Virus record (IMG/VR): IMGVR_UViG_3300031774_000010
Span: 1-60,111 of that record
Origin: a virus
DNA: 60,111 bases
Direction: 5' to 3' (one strand)
In this document: piece by piece, positions 16,819 to 26,200 of the stretch
Layout: every line of letters begins with the position of its first letter
Numbering within the stretch: position 1 is the first letter of the stretch
Notes under the pieces: generated by a model
Told to the model about the DNA's origin: nothing
The model's database searches: none
Seen by the model: only the letters and a program-made list of their open reading frames with translations
Position numbers and translations under genes: made by a program

Positions 16819-19119
16819 ATGCCTTTTGGCGCGAAAGGATTTAGTAATCCATCTAAATTAGGTTTTAATACTAAATTTTCAAGGAAATTTGAAGATGAGG
16901 ATCAATTTAATAAACCTGCAAATTGGGAAAAAGATAGTCAGCCTTTTGGTATAGCTAGGAAAACAAAAAATTATAAAAATAGTGAAGTTGCTTTTTATAA
17001 TACTGATTCTTTATGGTCTCGTTGGAGAAGAGGTTATGAATTATATACTGCAACTCAAAGTTTTTTAGGTTCAACTGCTTCTGAAAGAAGTAAAAGAGGA
17101 GATTATCGAGTTTATTTTACTTTTCAACAGTATCCAGGTGTATTTATACCTGCTCGTATCTATACTTTTCCTTCTGTAAATCAAGAATTAGGTGAGCAAC
17201 TAGTAGGTATGAGAGATACTGATGCTTTTAGTTTTTATGAGCACGGATTACCGATCTTGGCGGTTAGATACTTAGGAAATGTGGCTAGTGGAACTTATAA
17301 TCAAACAGGTACTACGTTGGTAATTACAAAGCAAGATCATGGTCTATATCCAGGAGAGAATGTCTATTTAGATATTCAATCTGGAGGAGGGGTTGATGCC
17401 ACTTTAACTATTGTTAGTACAACACAAAATACATTTACAGTTACAACTTCAGCAGCAAATGTCAGCGGAAATCTTAATTATTATTTATCGACTACTTTTG
17501 GGGATTCGCGTTGGACTGCTATTAGAGTTCGCATTCGCTATATCCCTACAGACGTTACTCTCTTTGCAGGGGAACGTTTAGCAGATAGGATAGTTGAAAA
17601 AGATCCTGGTATCAGCTCTACTTATGCCAGAGTCGGTTCTACTGTTACAGTTACATGTAGTTCTGCTCATGGTTTATCTACAGGGAATAAAGTATATCTT
17701 GATATAAGTACTGGTAATGTTTTATCTGGAAGATATACAATTACTGTTTTAAATACAACAGAATTTACTGTAACTACTATAGGTAGCGGTAATACTAATG
17801 GAAATTTAATTTTAAGTAGATTATTACGTGGTCGTCGTTATGATGATTATGTTGGGTATACAGTTACGAGTATAGATGCTTCAAATAATGAGATAGTTTT
17901 TCAAAGAAAAGATAGTTATGGAGCTACTACTACAAATAGTATTACAAAAACAGTTGTACCTGCTCATCGTGGTTTTGCCGTTGGGAGGTATTTAACGACA
18001 GAATTACGTTGGCAATGCTCTTGTCAAGATTTTTCACGTCGTGATAGTTACGATTTATATAGTGAATTAACAAGAGAACGTTTTCCAACAACCTCGGTAC
18101 GTTCAATTAAACCAGGTCAAGTTTTACAACCTGATGGAACTTATAGCGATGAAAGAGATATTCCAGGTACATTTAGAGATTTAGGTTTTGTTACTATTAA
18201 TAATTTTTATCAGCTACCTGAATATGAAGATACAAGTGGAAATGATACAGCTAATTTAATGTATTACCAATTACGGTGGTGCAAGCATATTTATGCCGCC
18301 ATGTTTGCTTTGAAGCATGACGAAGGTAACGATCCTATTAATTTAACAGGGTCTTATCTTCAAAATGGTCCAAATATTACTATTGATGCTGTTGGGCATA
18401 ATTTAGAAGTAAATACTAAAATTGAAATAACTTTTATTAGTGGAAATGCTGTATCTGGTGAATATACGATTACGTCTGTACCTACTTTAGATAGTTTTGT
18501 TGTTGTTTATCCTTTTAGCAACTTAACAAGTGGCTATTGCACGATTAGTAACTTAAAAAAACATGACTACGTAGGTGCTTGGTTAAATGAACCAAGTGAT
18601 AAACCAATTGGAGAGGGTTTAGAACGTTTTGAACGTAAATTTGAGAAAGAAAAAGAAAAATTACAGGATGCAGTAGAGACTTTATTACTTGTTAAACAAA
18701 ATACTCGTTGGAGTGGTCAAAAAGAAATTATAGGTAATCGTGGATTACCTCAATCAATTGCGGATTTCGATCCATCTTTTCTTGCAATGACACTTACAGA
18801 TAGTGTGAAGCGAGATGCTGATGGGAAGTTAAGTAGATCAGGTAAAGCAGCTAATTTAACAAATAGAATGATTACCTTGGTTAATAAGTTATTTAATAAA
18901 GTACCTAATTTATTACAGGACGTAAAACTAGGTATTATTAACAAGCCTCTAGATGAGTATATAACTGATTTTGAATCAGGGTTAATTGATGGAGGGGAAT
19001 ATGTAAGTGGACAGCTAACGGAAGATACAGCTACTGTAAGTATTATTGATTCTTCAACATATTCACCTTTAACAGATCAAGATACTGTTGTAGATGCTGA
19101 TCTTTATATTAATATCTAA
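16819..19119 (+). CDS. Large tail protein with three beta modules and a SWIM-like zinc motif
   Basis: A 766-residue protein. HG-type beta modules lie near residues 155-220, 270-330 and 510-570. A split Cys/His motif CSC (C400, C402) and CKH (C488, H490) resembles a SWIM zinc finger (CxC...CxH) with an ~85-residue spacer. The C-terminal ~170 residues are helical. Size and position between head genes and fibres suggest a tail tube, hub or nozzle component. The module repeats are visible by eye; zinc binding is a hypothesis. Confidence 0.6.
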   Translation: MPFGAKGFSNPSKLGFNTKFSRKFEDEDQFNKPANWEKDSQPFGIARKTKNYKNSEVAFYNTDSLWSRWRRGYELYTATQSFLGSTASERSKRGDYRVYFTFQQYPGVFIPARIYTFPSVNQELGEQLVGMRDTDAFSFYEHGLPILAVRYLGNVASGTYNQTGTTLVITKQDHGLYPGENVYLDIQSGGGVDATLTIVSTTQNTFTVTTSAANVSGNLNYYLSTTFGDSRWTAIRVRIRYIPTDVTLFAGERLADRIVEKDPGISSTYARVGSTVTVTCSSAHGLSTGNKVYLDISTGNVLSGRYTITVLNTTEFTVTTIGSGNTNGNLILSRLLRGRRYDDYVGYTVTSIDASNNEIVFQRKDSYGATTTNSITKTVVPAHRGFAVGRYLTTELRWQCSCQDFSRRDSYDLYSELTRERFPTTSVRSIKPGQVLQPDGTYSDERDIPGTFRDLGFVTINNFYQLPEYEDTSGNDTANLMYYQLRWCKHIYAAMFALKHDEGNDPINLTGSYLQNGPNITIDAVGHNLEVNTKIEITFISGNAVSGEYTITSVPTLDSFVVVYPFSNLTSGYCTISNLKKHDYVGAWLNEPSDKPIGEGLERFERKFEKEKEKLQDAVETLLLVKQNTRWSGQKEIIGNRGLPQSIADFDPSFLAMTLTDSVKRDADGKLSRSGKAANLTNRMITLVNKLFNKVPNLLQDVKLGIINKPLDEYITDFESGLIDGGEYVSGQLTEDTATVSIIDSSTYSPLTDQDTVVDADLYINI

Positions 19120-19121
19120 GT

Positions 19122-19553
19122 ATGGCTGTACAAATTTTATCTAGGCGTTCCAGTGTATTACATGACCGTCCCTTCCCTACCCGTCTTGGCACTGCTGAGT
19201 TGGCTATTAATAACAATGCAGGTCAGCCCGGACTCTTTTTCGCTGATAATACAGCTTCTCCTGCTACAGGCTTAGTAAAAGTTGGACCTATATCTGTAGG
19301 TACCACTACTCCTAATGCCGTGGCTGCAGGTTTTACTGGGAATAGTAAAGGTGAATCTTGGTTAGACACTAATAGTACGCATATTTTAAAGGTTTATGAC
19401 GGTGCTAATTGGCAAATGATAAAAGCAGTAGCTTCGATTTCAGCAGGTGTGCCAGCAAATCCAGTTGATGGACAACTCCATTACAATAAAAGTACAAACA
19501 AATTAGTTATTTACGACTTAACTGCTAGTGCTTGGGTAAATATTGGACCTTAA
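19122..19553 (+). CDS. Small fibre-like protein with Mtd-type N-terminal domain
   Basis: A 143-residue protein. The opening (RRSSVLHDRPFPTRLGTAEL then AINNNAGQPGLFFADN) has the R-R-x...(P)T...GE(L/V)..N..... layout of major-tropism-determinant N-terminal domains, which attach fibres to the virion. The rest is beta-rich (SWLDTNSTHILKVYDGANWQ). It starts two bases after the large tail gene. Likely a receptor-binding or fibre-linked protein. Confidence 0.6.
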   Translation: MAVQILSRRSSVLHDRPFPTRLGTAELAINNNAGQPGLFFADNTASPATGLVKVGPISVGTTTPNAVAAGFTGNSKGESWLDTNSTHILKVYDGANWQMIKAVASISAGVPANPVDGQLHYNKSTNKLVIYDLTASAWVNIGP

Positions 19554-19795
19554 CTTTTAGCTAATAAATGATCAAGTATTCTATCCAGTTTTGTATGGAC
19601 AGCTTGCATCTCTCGTAGAAAATCTTCTTTCAAAACGTAGTCATGAATTACTTCATTTTTTAGTTTATCAAGATTACTCTCTATGTTATAAAATCTTCTA
19701 TCTAATTTCTTATTAAATTTCCCTAAAGCTTGTGTTAAGCCAGCAAAAACACCAATACTTCCAGAAATAACAGCAGCGATCAGTTCTACTTCCAC
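19550..19795 (-). CDS. Holin-like or XhlA-like membrane protein
   Basis: Eighty-one residues: an N-terminal transmembrane helix (LIAAVISGSIGVFAGLTQAL, residues 5-24), then a basic linker and a long amphipathic coiled-coil helix. The layout resembles small phage holin or hemolysin XhlA-type proteins that disrupt or anchor at the inner membrane. It is the only minus-strand gene within ~12 kb of plus-strand tail genes and overlaps the previous stop by four bases, so it must have its own promoter in 19796-19864. Confidence 0.6.
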   Translation of the reverse strand: MEVELIAAVISGSIGVFAGLTQALGKFNKKLDRRFYNIESNLDKLKNEVIHDYVLKEDFLREMQAVHTKLDRILDHLLAKS

Positions 19796-19864
19796 TTTTA
19801 CTACCTTTTTCTTTATTCTAAAGGGTTTTTACATTTTAAAATATTAAATAGTTAAGAGATAAGT

Positions 19865-20395
19865 ATGGCAACAGGATATGAACCAAATGTAGAGGGTGCT
19901 ATTACGGTCTTAATTGATTTAATGACTGCTAATAACTTTACAATGACTCGTCAACCCTATGAACCTAATTATCGAGGGTTAGTAGACGCAATTATTGATG
20001 TAAAAGATGGATTTCCTGTTTTTTCACCGACTCGTGTCGGTTTTGACGTTACAGCCTTTGAATCTGTAGCAGATGGTGATGCTGTTTACATGAGATCTAG
20101 TGATGGGAAAGTTGGAAAAGCTAGTGCTGCAAATGGATCTCTTGAAAATGCACATGTTGTAGGTTTTGCAGATGCTGCGGCTTCTTCTGGGAGTGACGTT
20201 AAAGTTTTAGTAGCTGGAATGAAAACAATCTCTGGAATTGATCCTGGAGATTTGTATTTTTTAAGTCCTACAACTGCTGGAGCTATCACAACAACTGCAC
20301 CCACTGGTTCTGGACAAGCTGTTACAAGAGTTGGAGAAGGAGCTACGTCTACTTCTTTTAGTATTTATGTTGAACCTCCAGTGAAGTTAGCATAA
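19865..20395 (+). CDS. Virion protein, tandem paralogue A
   Basis: A 176-residue protein that is a clear paralogue of the next one. Shared features in order are YEPN...G...(A/E)(L/I)IDLKD, a VAGFES/VTAFES strand, ARSSDGKLG, (A/V)VGFA, GDLYFLS, TTTAPTGSGQ and TRVGE, ending PPVKLA. The glycine-rich beta pattern suggests a compact beta-barrel used as a decoration or fibre-tip domain. The stop and the next ATG overlap by one base. Function unknown beyond virion association. Confidence 0.6.
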   Translation: MATGYEPNVEGAITVLIDLMTANNFTMTRQPYEPNYRGLVDAIIDVKDGFPVFSPTRVGFDVTAFESVADGDAVYMRSSDGKVGKASAANGSLENAHVVGFADAAASSGSDVKVLVAGMKTISGIDPGDLYFLSPTTAGAITTTAPTGSGQAVTRVGEGATSTSFSIYVEPPVKLA

Positions 20396-20856
20396 TGTCT
20401 GGAACAAGTAATTATCAACCATATGAGCCTAATTCTCTTGGATTTACAGAAGCTCTTATTGATTTAAAGGATACATTAGCTGGTAGAACTGTTTATTCTG
20501 TTGCTGGCTTTGAATCTCTTGCCTTTGAGAATGTTACTCAAGGACAGCCCTTATATGCAAGGAGTAGTGATGGAAAGTTAGGTTTAGCCAGAGCAGCTGG
20601 CACTGCGGATGAAGCAAGAGTTGTTGGTTTCGCACAAACTAGTAAATCGGTAGGTGAAACAGTTAGATGTTTAGTTTTTGGTACTTTAGCGACTTCAGGA
20701 TTGGATGCTGGAGAACTTTATTTTCTTAGTACGGGTTATGGAGGTATAACAACTACTCCACCTTCTGGATCAGGACAATATATGACAAGAGTTGGTGAGT
20801 CAATATCAGGTGCTTCTTTGCACGTAAGTTTAGAACCCCCAGTTAAGGTTGGTTAA
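20395..20856 (+). CDS. Virion protein, tandem paralogue B
   Basis: A 153-residue paralogue of the preceding gene (shared YEPNSLGFTEALIDLKD, YARSSDGKLGLARA, AGELYFLS, GSGQYMTRVGES, ending PPVKVG). It lacks the ~25-residue insert after the N-terminal repeat of YEPN in paralogue A. Divergence is at the protein rather than DNA level, so the duplication is old. Two versions could build a hetero-oligomeric fibre base or decorate different sites. Confidence 0.6.
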   Translation: MSGTSNYQPYEPNSLGFTEALIDLKDTLAGRTVYSVAGFESLAFENVTQGQPLYARSSDGKLGLARAAGTADEARVVGFAQTSKSVGETVRCLVFGTLATSGLDAGELYFLSTGYGGITTTPPSGSGQYMTRVGESISGASLHVSLEPPVKVG

Positions 20857-20865
20857 AATTAAGAC

Positions 20866-22095
20866 ATGGCAACAAGAAAATCTCTAGTAATAGTTAGTGG
20901 TCTGTTTCAGGAGTTAAATACTTCTTCAGATAAATTAGATCTTGGTGGTAATTCATCAAGTGATATACCTGAGGGTACTAATCTTTATTACACAAATGCA
21001 CGAGCTAGAGGCGCTGTTTCTGTTACAGATTCAGGTGGCTTAGGTAGTTTAGCTTATAACAACAGTACAGGTGTTATTACATACAATGGACCATCTACTT
21101 CAGATGTTACAAGTGCCATTTCTGTCGCTAGTGGATCTGGTTTAACGATTAGTTCTGGAGAAATAGGTACAAACGCTATACCTAATAGTCAATTAGCTAA
21201 TAGTTCCGTAACTGTTGGTAGTACATCTATTAATTTAGGTGCTACAGCATCAACACTTGCTGGACTGACTTCATTAACAGCTACTACTCTTTATTCAGGA
21301 GTAGCTGATGCTGCAAACTCAATATCAATAGCTAATGGAAATATAGTTTTTGAAGGATCAACTGCTAATGGTTATGAAACAATTTTGACAGCAGCGGATG
21401 CAACTGCTGATCGTACTCTTACATTACCAAATGAGACAGGTACTCTTTTAACGACAGCTTCTACTATTACCCCAACAGTTAATTCTTTAACTATCGGTAG
21501 TACATCTATAACGTTAGGAGCCACCGCATCAACAATTGCTGGTTTAACTTCATTAACAGCTACGACTCTCTATGCAGGAACTGATGGTGCTGCTAACGCA
21601 GTATCTATAGGAACTTCTGGTTTAGTTTTTGAAGGTTCAACAGCAGATGGTTATGAAACCACTATTAATGTTTTGAATGCAACTGCTGATAGAGCAATTA
21701 ATTTCCCTAATGCTGGTGGAACTGTCGCTTTATTAAGTTCGTTAAGTGTTGCAGGTGGCTCAGGACTTACATATAACTCATCTACAGGTGCATTTGGCAC
21801 CAGTTCTATTCCTAATGCTCAATTAGCAAACAGCACGGTTACAATAGGTAGTACATCTGTTGCTTTAGGAGGAACAGCTTCAACAATTTCAGGGTTAACT
21901 TCATTTACTTGTAACGCCATAGTTACTAATGATAATGGTTTTAGGATTAGAGATAATTCTGACAATACAAAGCAATTAGCTTTTGAATGTTCGGGTATAT
22001 CGGGTAGCACCACTCGAACGTTAACGGCACCTAACGATTCAGGGACAATCTCTACTGAAAGTTTTGCCACCGCAATAGCAGTTGCATTAGGATAG
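20866..22095 (+). CDS. Tail fibre protein with internal repeats
   Basis: A 409-residue Ser/Thr/Gly-rich fibre. The N-terminus (IPEGTNLYYTNARARGAV) is a common cyanophage fibre motif. The shaft has at least three repeats of TVGSTSINLGATASTLAGLT followed by SLTATTLY.G, with VFEGSTA(N/D)GYET in between. Repeats of ~90-100 residues imply an elongated trimeric shaft. No S74 domain follows. It probably joins with the next small genes to form one fibre complex. Confidence 0.75.
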   Translation: MATRKSLVIVSGLFQELNTSSDKLDLGGNSSSDIPEGTNLYYTNARARGAVSVTDSGGLGSLAYNNSTGVITYNGPSTSDVTSAISVASGSGLTISSGEIGTNAIPNSQLANSSVTVGSTSINLGATASTLAGLTSLTATTLYSGVADAANSISIANGNIVFEGSTANGYETILTAADATADRTLTLPNETGTLLTTASTITPTVNSLTIGSTSITLGATASTIAGLTSLTATTLYAGTDGAANAVSIGTSGLVFEGSTADGYETTINVLNATADRAINFPNAGGTVALLSSLSVAGGSGLTYNSSTGAFGTSSIPNAQLANSTVTIGSTSVALGGTASTISGLTSFTCNAIVTNDNGFRIRDNSDNTKQLAFECSGISGSTTRTLTAPNDSGTISTESFATAIAVALG

Positions 22096-22099
22096 TCTT

Positions 22100-22498
22100 A
22101 TGTCAACCCAAGTACAATTCCGAAGAGGCACTACAGGTGAAACTGGTAGTTTTATTGGTGCTGTAGGCGAAGTTACAGTTAATACTTCTCTTAATACATG
22201 TGTCATACATGATGGATCAACTCCAGGTGGTTTTTCTTTATTAAGAAGTGATGGAAGTAATGCCTCATTACTAGCAGGATCAGCAGGAAGCCCTACTTTA
22301 AGCTTTGTGGGTGATACCAACACTGGATTATTTTCTGGTGGTCCTGATCAGGTAGGACTATCTACTGGAGGTAGTGCTAGGCTTACAATAGACTCATCGG
22401 GTGTTGTTACTTTTTCAGGAAATGTATCCATTAGTGGAGACTTATCTGTAACAGGATTATACCCAGACAACCTCGCTCTCATTGTCGCTCTAAGTTGA
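22100..22498 (+). CDS. Fibre protein with Mtd-like N-terminal domain
   Basis: A 132-residue protein. The opening QVQFRRGTTGETGSFIGAVG and then EVTVNTSLNTCVIHDGSTPG is the typical pattern of major-tropism-determinant N-terminal domains (RRGT...F.GA.GEV.V.T....(V/L)HDG). The second half is a beta-rich fibre segment with GNVSISGDLSVTGLY. It lacks a variable C-type lectin domain and there is no reverse transcriptase nearby, so no diversification system is implied. Confidence 0.7.
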   Translation: MSTQVQFRRGTTGETGSFIGAVGEVTVNTSLNTCVIHDGSTPGGFSLLRSDGSNASLLAGSAGSPTLSFVGDTNTGLFSGGPDQVGLSTGGSARLTIDSSGVVTFSGNVSISGDLSVTGLYPDNLALIVALS

Positions 22499-22499
22499 T

Positions 22500-22841
22500 A
22501 TGGCAAATACCTTCAAACAAGCTACAAAATCCAGTCTCGTTACAGATGCTATTAGTTCGACTAATACAAATATTCTTACTACTGGAGGCTCTTCTACGCT
22601 TATTCTTCTTAGTACTCTGGTCGCTAATAAGACATCGTCGAGTGTAAATATAGATCTTTATATAGTCCCTAATAGTGGTGATGCTGTGTATCTTTTAAAA
22701 GATGTACCAGTACCAGCAGGATCTTCTTTAGAATTTATAAGTGGGAGTAAAATTATTCTAGAGTCTAGCGATGTTTTAAGAGCTAGATGTAATACAGGAA
22801 GTGCTGCAGACATCACTGTTAGCTACTTAGATCAAACTTAA
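22500..22841 (+). CDS. Small beta-rich fibre-associated protein
   Basis: A 113-residue Ser/Thr/Leu-rich protein with alternating beta strands and a core SSVNIDLYIVPNSGDAVYLL. It begins one base after the upstream stop and precedes a tail-assembly-like gene, so it belongs to the fibre operon. Proteins with this look occur as structural decoration in phage tails. Family not certain. Confidence 0.5.
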   Translation: MANTFKQATKSSLVTDAISSTNTNILTTGGSSTLILLSTLVANKTSSSVNIDLYIVPNSGDAVYLLKDVPVPAGSSLEFISGSKIILESSDVLRARCNTGSAADITVSYLDQT

Positions 22842-22845
22842 AATT

Positions 22846-23160
22846 ATGGGATTAACACTTGTCGGTGATATTGCTTCTCTCCAGGCTCAATTTACAGCCA
22901 TAAAAGAAGAGATTGATAAACAATTTGATAAAACTATATTAAATTTAGAAGAAACTAGTTGGGCAATTATTCGTAAAAAAAGAGATTTCTTATTAAGAAC
23001 TACTGATTGGACAATGATTCCAGGTTGCACTGTAGATCAATCAGCTTGGGCCGCCTATAGACAATCATTAAGAGATGTACCTCAAACATATCGAGTTGAG
23101 GGTTACGATGCTGTTAGATGGCCTACACAGCCGTCTACAAAAGGACCTAATACTGATTAA
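22846..23160 (+). CDS. Tail (fibre) assembly chaperone-like protein
   Basis: A 104-residue protein. Its C-terminal half contains RDFLLRTTDWTMIPGC...SAWAAYRQSLRDVPQ...VRWPTQP. The pattern (L..(T/S)DWT..P......W..YRQ.LRD(I/V)P........WP..P) is characteristic of small phage tail-assembly proteins that lie beside fibres. The N-terminal half is an amphipathic helix. Position directly before the largest fibre supports a fibre-assembly role. Confidence 0.75.
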   Translation: MGLTLVGDIASLQAQFTAIKEEIDKQFDKTILNLEETSWAIIRKKRDFLLRTTDWTMIPGCTVDQSAWAAYRQSLRDVPQTYRVEGYDAVRWPTQPSTKGPNTD

Positions 23161-23213
23161 GTCTGTATAAGGGCAGAATACAATAGAAGATAATAAGTTA
23201 TTAAACACTAAAG

Positions 23214-26200
23214 ATGTATATTGGGAATGATCTTCAGGTTGCCTATCCTAGTTATAAAATAATTGATGATATCAGTTCAAGTTTTAATGGCAGTAATACT
23301 TCATTTGCTTTACAGGTAGGCGGTTCAACTCCTGTTCCTTTTCCTATTAACACACAACAGGTAATGATATCTGTTAATGGTGTTATACAGGAACCTGATC
23401 CTACTGGCAGCGCTGGTTTTAAATTACAAGGTTCAAATATAGTATTTAGCTCTGCGCCAGCTAATGGCCATGCTTTTTTTGGAGTAATTAATGCAGGTGC
23501 TGATTATGTATCTGCAGGTGCAGATTTTCCAAATGGTACTGTTGGTTCTCCAAGTCTTACTTTTACTAATGATCTAGATACAGGATTTTATCGAGTTGGC
23601 TCTGGTTCTGTAGGTTTTAGTTCTAACGGTGTTTTAACTTCAAATTTTGATGGTAATGGTTTAACGATAACTGGTACCTGTACTGCTACTACTTTTAGTG
23701 GTAATGGTGCTTCTATAACTCATTTAGATTTAGCCGATGCAACTAACACTGGAACAATACCTGTAGCAAGACTTGGTTCAGGTGCAACTTCTTCTAAATT
23801 TTTAAGAGGTGACAACAGTTGGCAGACAGTTAGCGGAACAACAATCAATAACAACTCAAACAATCGAGTTATTACTGGTTCAGCATCCAGCAATACTTTA
23901 GAAGCTGAGGCAGACCTTACTTTTTCAAGTGGCAAGCTTGATATTGGTGGTAGTGATACTGTAAAACTAAACCTTATAGGAGCTAATAACCCAACAATAG
24001 ATTTTAAAGAGGGTAGTACTCAAAAGGGTTATCTTCGATGGAATGCTAGTGGATATATGCAGTGGAAAAATGATGCAGATTCTTCAGAAATAAGACTTAA
24101 AGATGATCTTCAATTTAGTACTGATGGTTCAACTTTTTATTCAATTTTAAATAGTAATAGTAATTTAAATGCAAGTAAATTAACTTCTGGAACAGTAGGA
24201 ACAGCTCGTCTTGGTAGCGGGAGTGCCTCATCGTCAACTTTCTTGAGGGGCGATGGATCGTGGGCTGCTGCTGGTGGTGGTACGACTTCTACTAGTAATC
24301 AAAATTTATACACCTCCTCCGCTGGAAATAGTGATGGTGGTACATATAACATCTCTCTTGGATATCAATCAGGTAATGCTTTAGCTAGTGGAGGCAATTA
24401 TAACATTAGTTTAGGAAGAGAATCTGGTAAAGCTATAACTACAGGTGACATGAATGTTGCTATAGGATATACCGCTGGATATAACATTACAACTGGTGGT
24501 AGTAACATAGCAATTGGAAATTATTCTATGCTTAATAATTCCAATACAGGGAACTTTAATGTTGGTATAGGAAGTAGTGCATTAAGGAGTTTTACTAGTG
24601 GTGAAGATAACGTTGCTATTGGACAAGATGCTGGTTATAACCTAACGAACGTATCTAATAATGTTCTCGTAGGAAAAAACGCTGGATATAGCTCTACAAC
24701 TGGCACCCAGAACGTAATTGTTGGTAATTATGCAGGAGCAATGGGTTCAACTGCTAGTCAGAACAGCTTTTTTGGATATCAAGCAGGTACTGATGTTAGT
24801 ACTGGAACTTATAATACTTGTATAGGATATCAAGCTGGAAATCAAGGATCAAATGATATAACATCTGGTTCTAATAATACTGTAATTGGTCATGCAGCTT
24901 CAGCTTCAGCTTCAACTATATCTAATGAAATAACTTTAGGTAATACATCTATAACCAAATTCCGTATTCCTGGAATTAACTTTGTATTAAAAGATAACGG
25001 TGGGACACCTACTACTGGTCAAGTATTAACAGCAGACGGAAGTGGCGAAGGTTATTGGGCTGCTGCTGCTGCTGGTGTTTCTTCAGATGCTCAGTACAAC
25101 ACTGTTGGTGGTACCAACGCTGGAAATAGCTTTAGTGGTACATCTGCACTTTCTAACACCTTGTTCGGTTATAACGCTGGAACAGCAATAACATCTGGTG
25201 ATTTTAATACGGTAGTAGGTAAAGGCGCTGGTATGGCTATAACAACAGGCTCATACAATACTACAATTGGTGAGGGTAGTGCACTTAATTTAACTACAGC
25301 TCTTTCCAATGTTGGGTTAGGACATGGCACACTTAACACGGTACAAACTGGAAATGAAAATACAGCACTAGGTACTTTAGCTGGACAAAGTATAACTACT
25401 GGACAATATAATATCTGTGTCGGTGGAAATTCCTATGGACCTACGACAGGTCAAGGCAATATTGGAATAGGTAGACTTACAGGTCAAAGCTTGACTACTG
25501 GTAATTGGAATATATGCATTGGTCATGCTGCTGGGAATACGCTTACTACAGGAACAAATAATATTCTTCTCGGTGAATATTCTGCTCCAAGTTCAGTTAC
25601 AGTTAGTAATGAAATAACGCTTGGAAATACGTCTACAACCAAGTTTAGAGTTCCTGGACTTAACTTTTCAATCAAAGATTCAACGGCTACTGATAATTAT
25701 GTTTTAACAGTTGATGCAAATGGTGACGCTGGTTGGGAAGCTGCTGCTGGTAGTGTCAATTCAGATGCTCAGGAAAACACGGTTGGAGGTACAAATGCAG
25801 GAGATAGTTTTAGTGGCACATCTGCAACTGAGAACACTTTGTTTGGATATGACGCTGGAACAGCAATAACAACTGGAGATTGCAATACATGTTCTGGACA
25901 CTCATCTGGAAAAGCTTTAACAACTGCTTATAATAATACTGCAATTGGTCATGATGCTTTAAAAACTGGAACAACTGCTAATAATAATACTTCAATTGGT
26001 CATACAGCTGGAGAATATATAACTACTGGAACATACAATGTTAGTTTAGGATCTAGTGCAGGTTCCAACGTTACAACTGGATCTTACAATCTTTCTATGG
26101 GGTATATGAGTGGTAAGTGTACTACTGGCTCTTATAATATTGCTTTTGGTTTTAATACGATGTACCAATCTGCAGATGGACCTAGTTATAATGTAGCTAT

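Noticed and set aside
22100-22498. Possible diversity-generating retroelement, because of the Mtd-like domain
   Set aside because: No reverse transcriptase, template repeat or variable lectin domain was found in the window.
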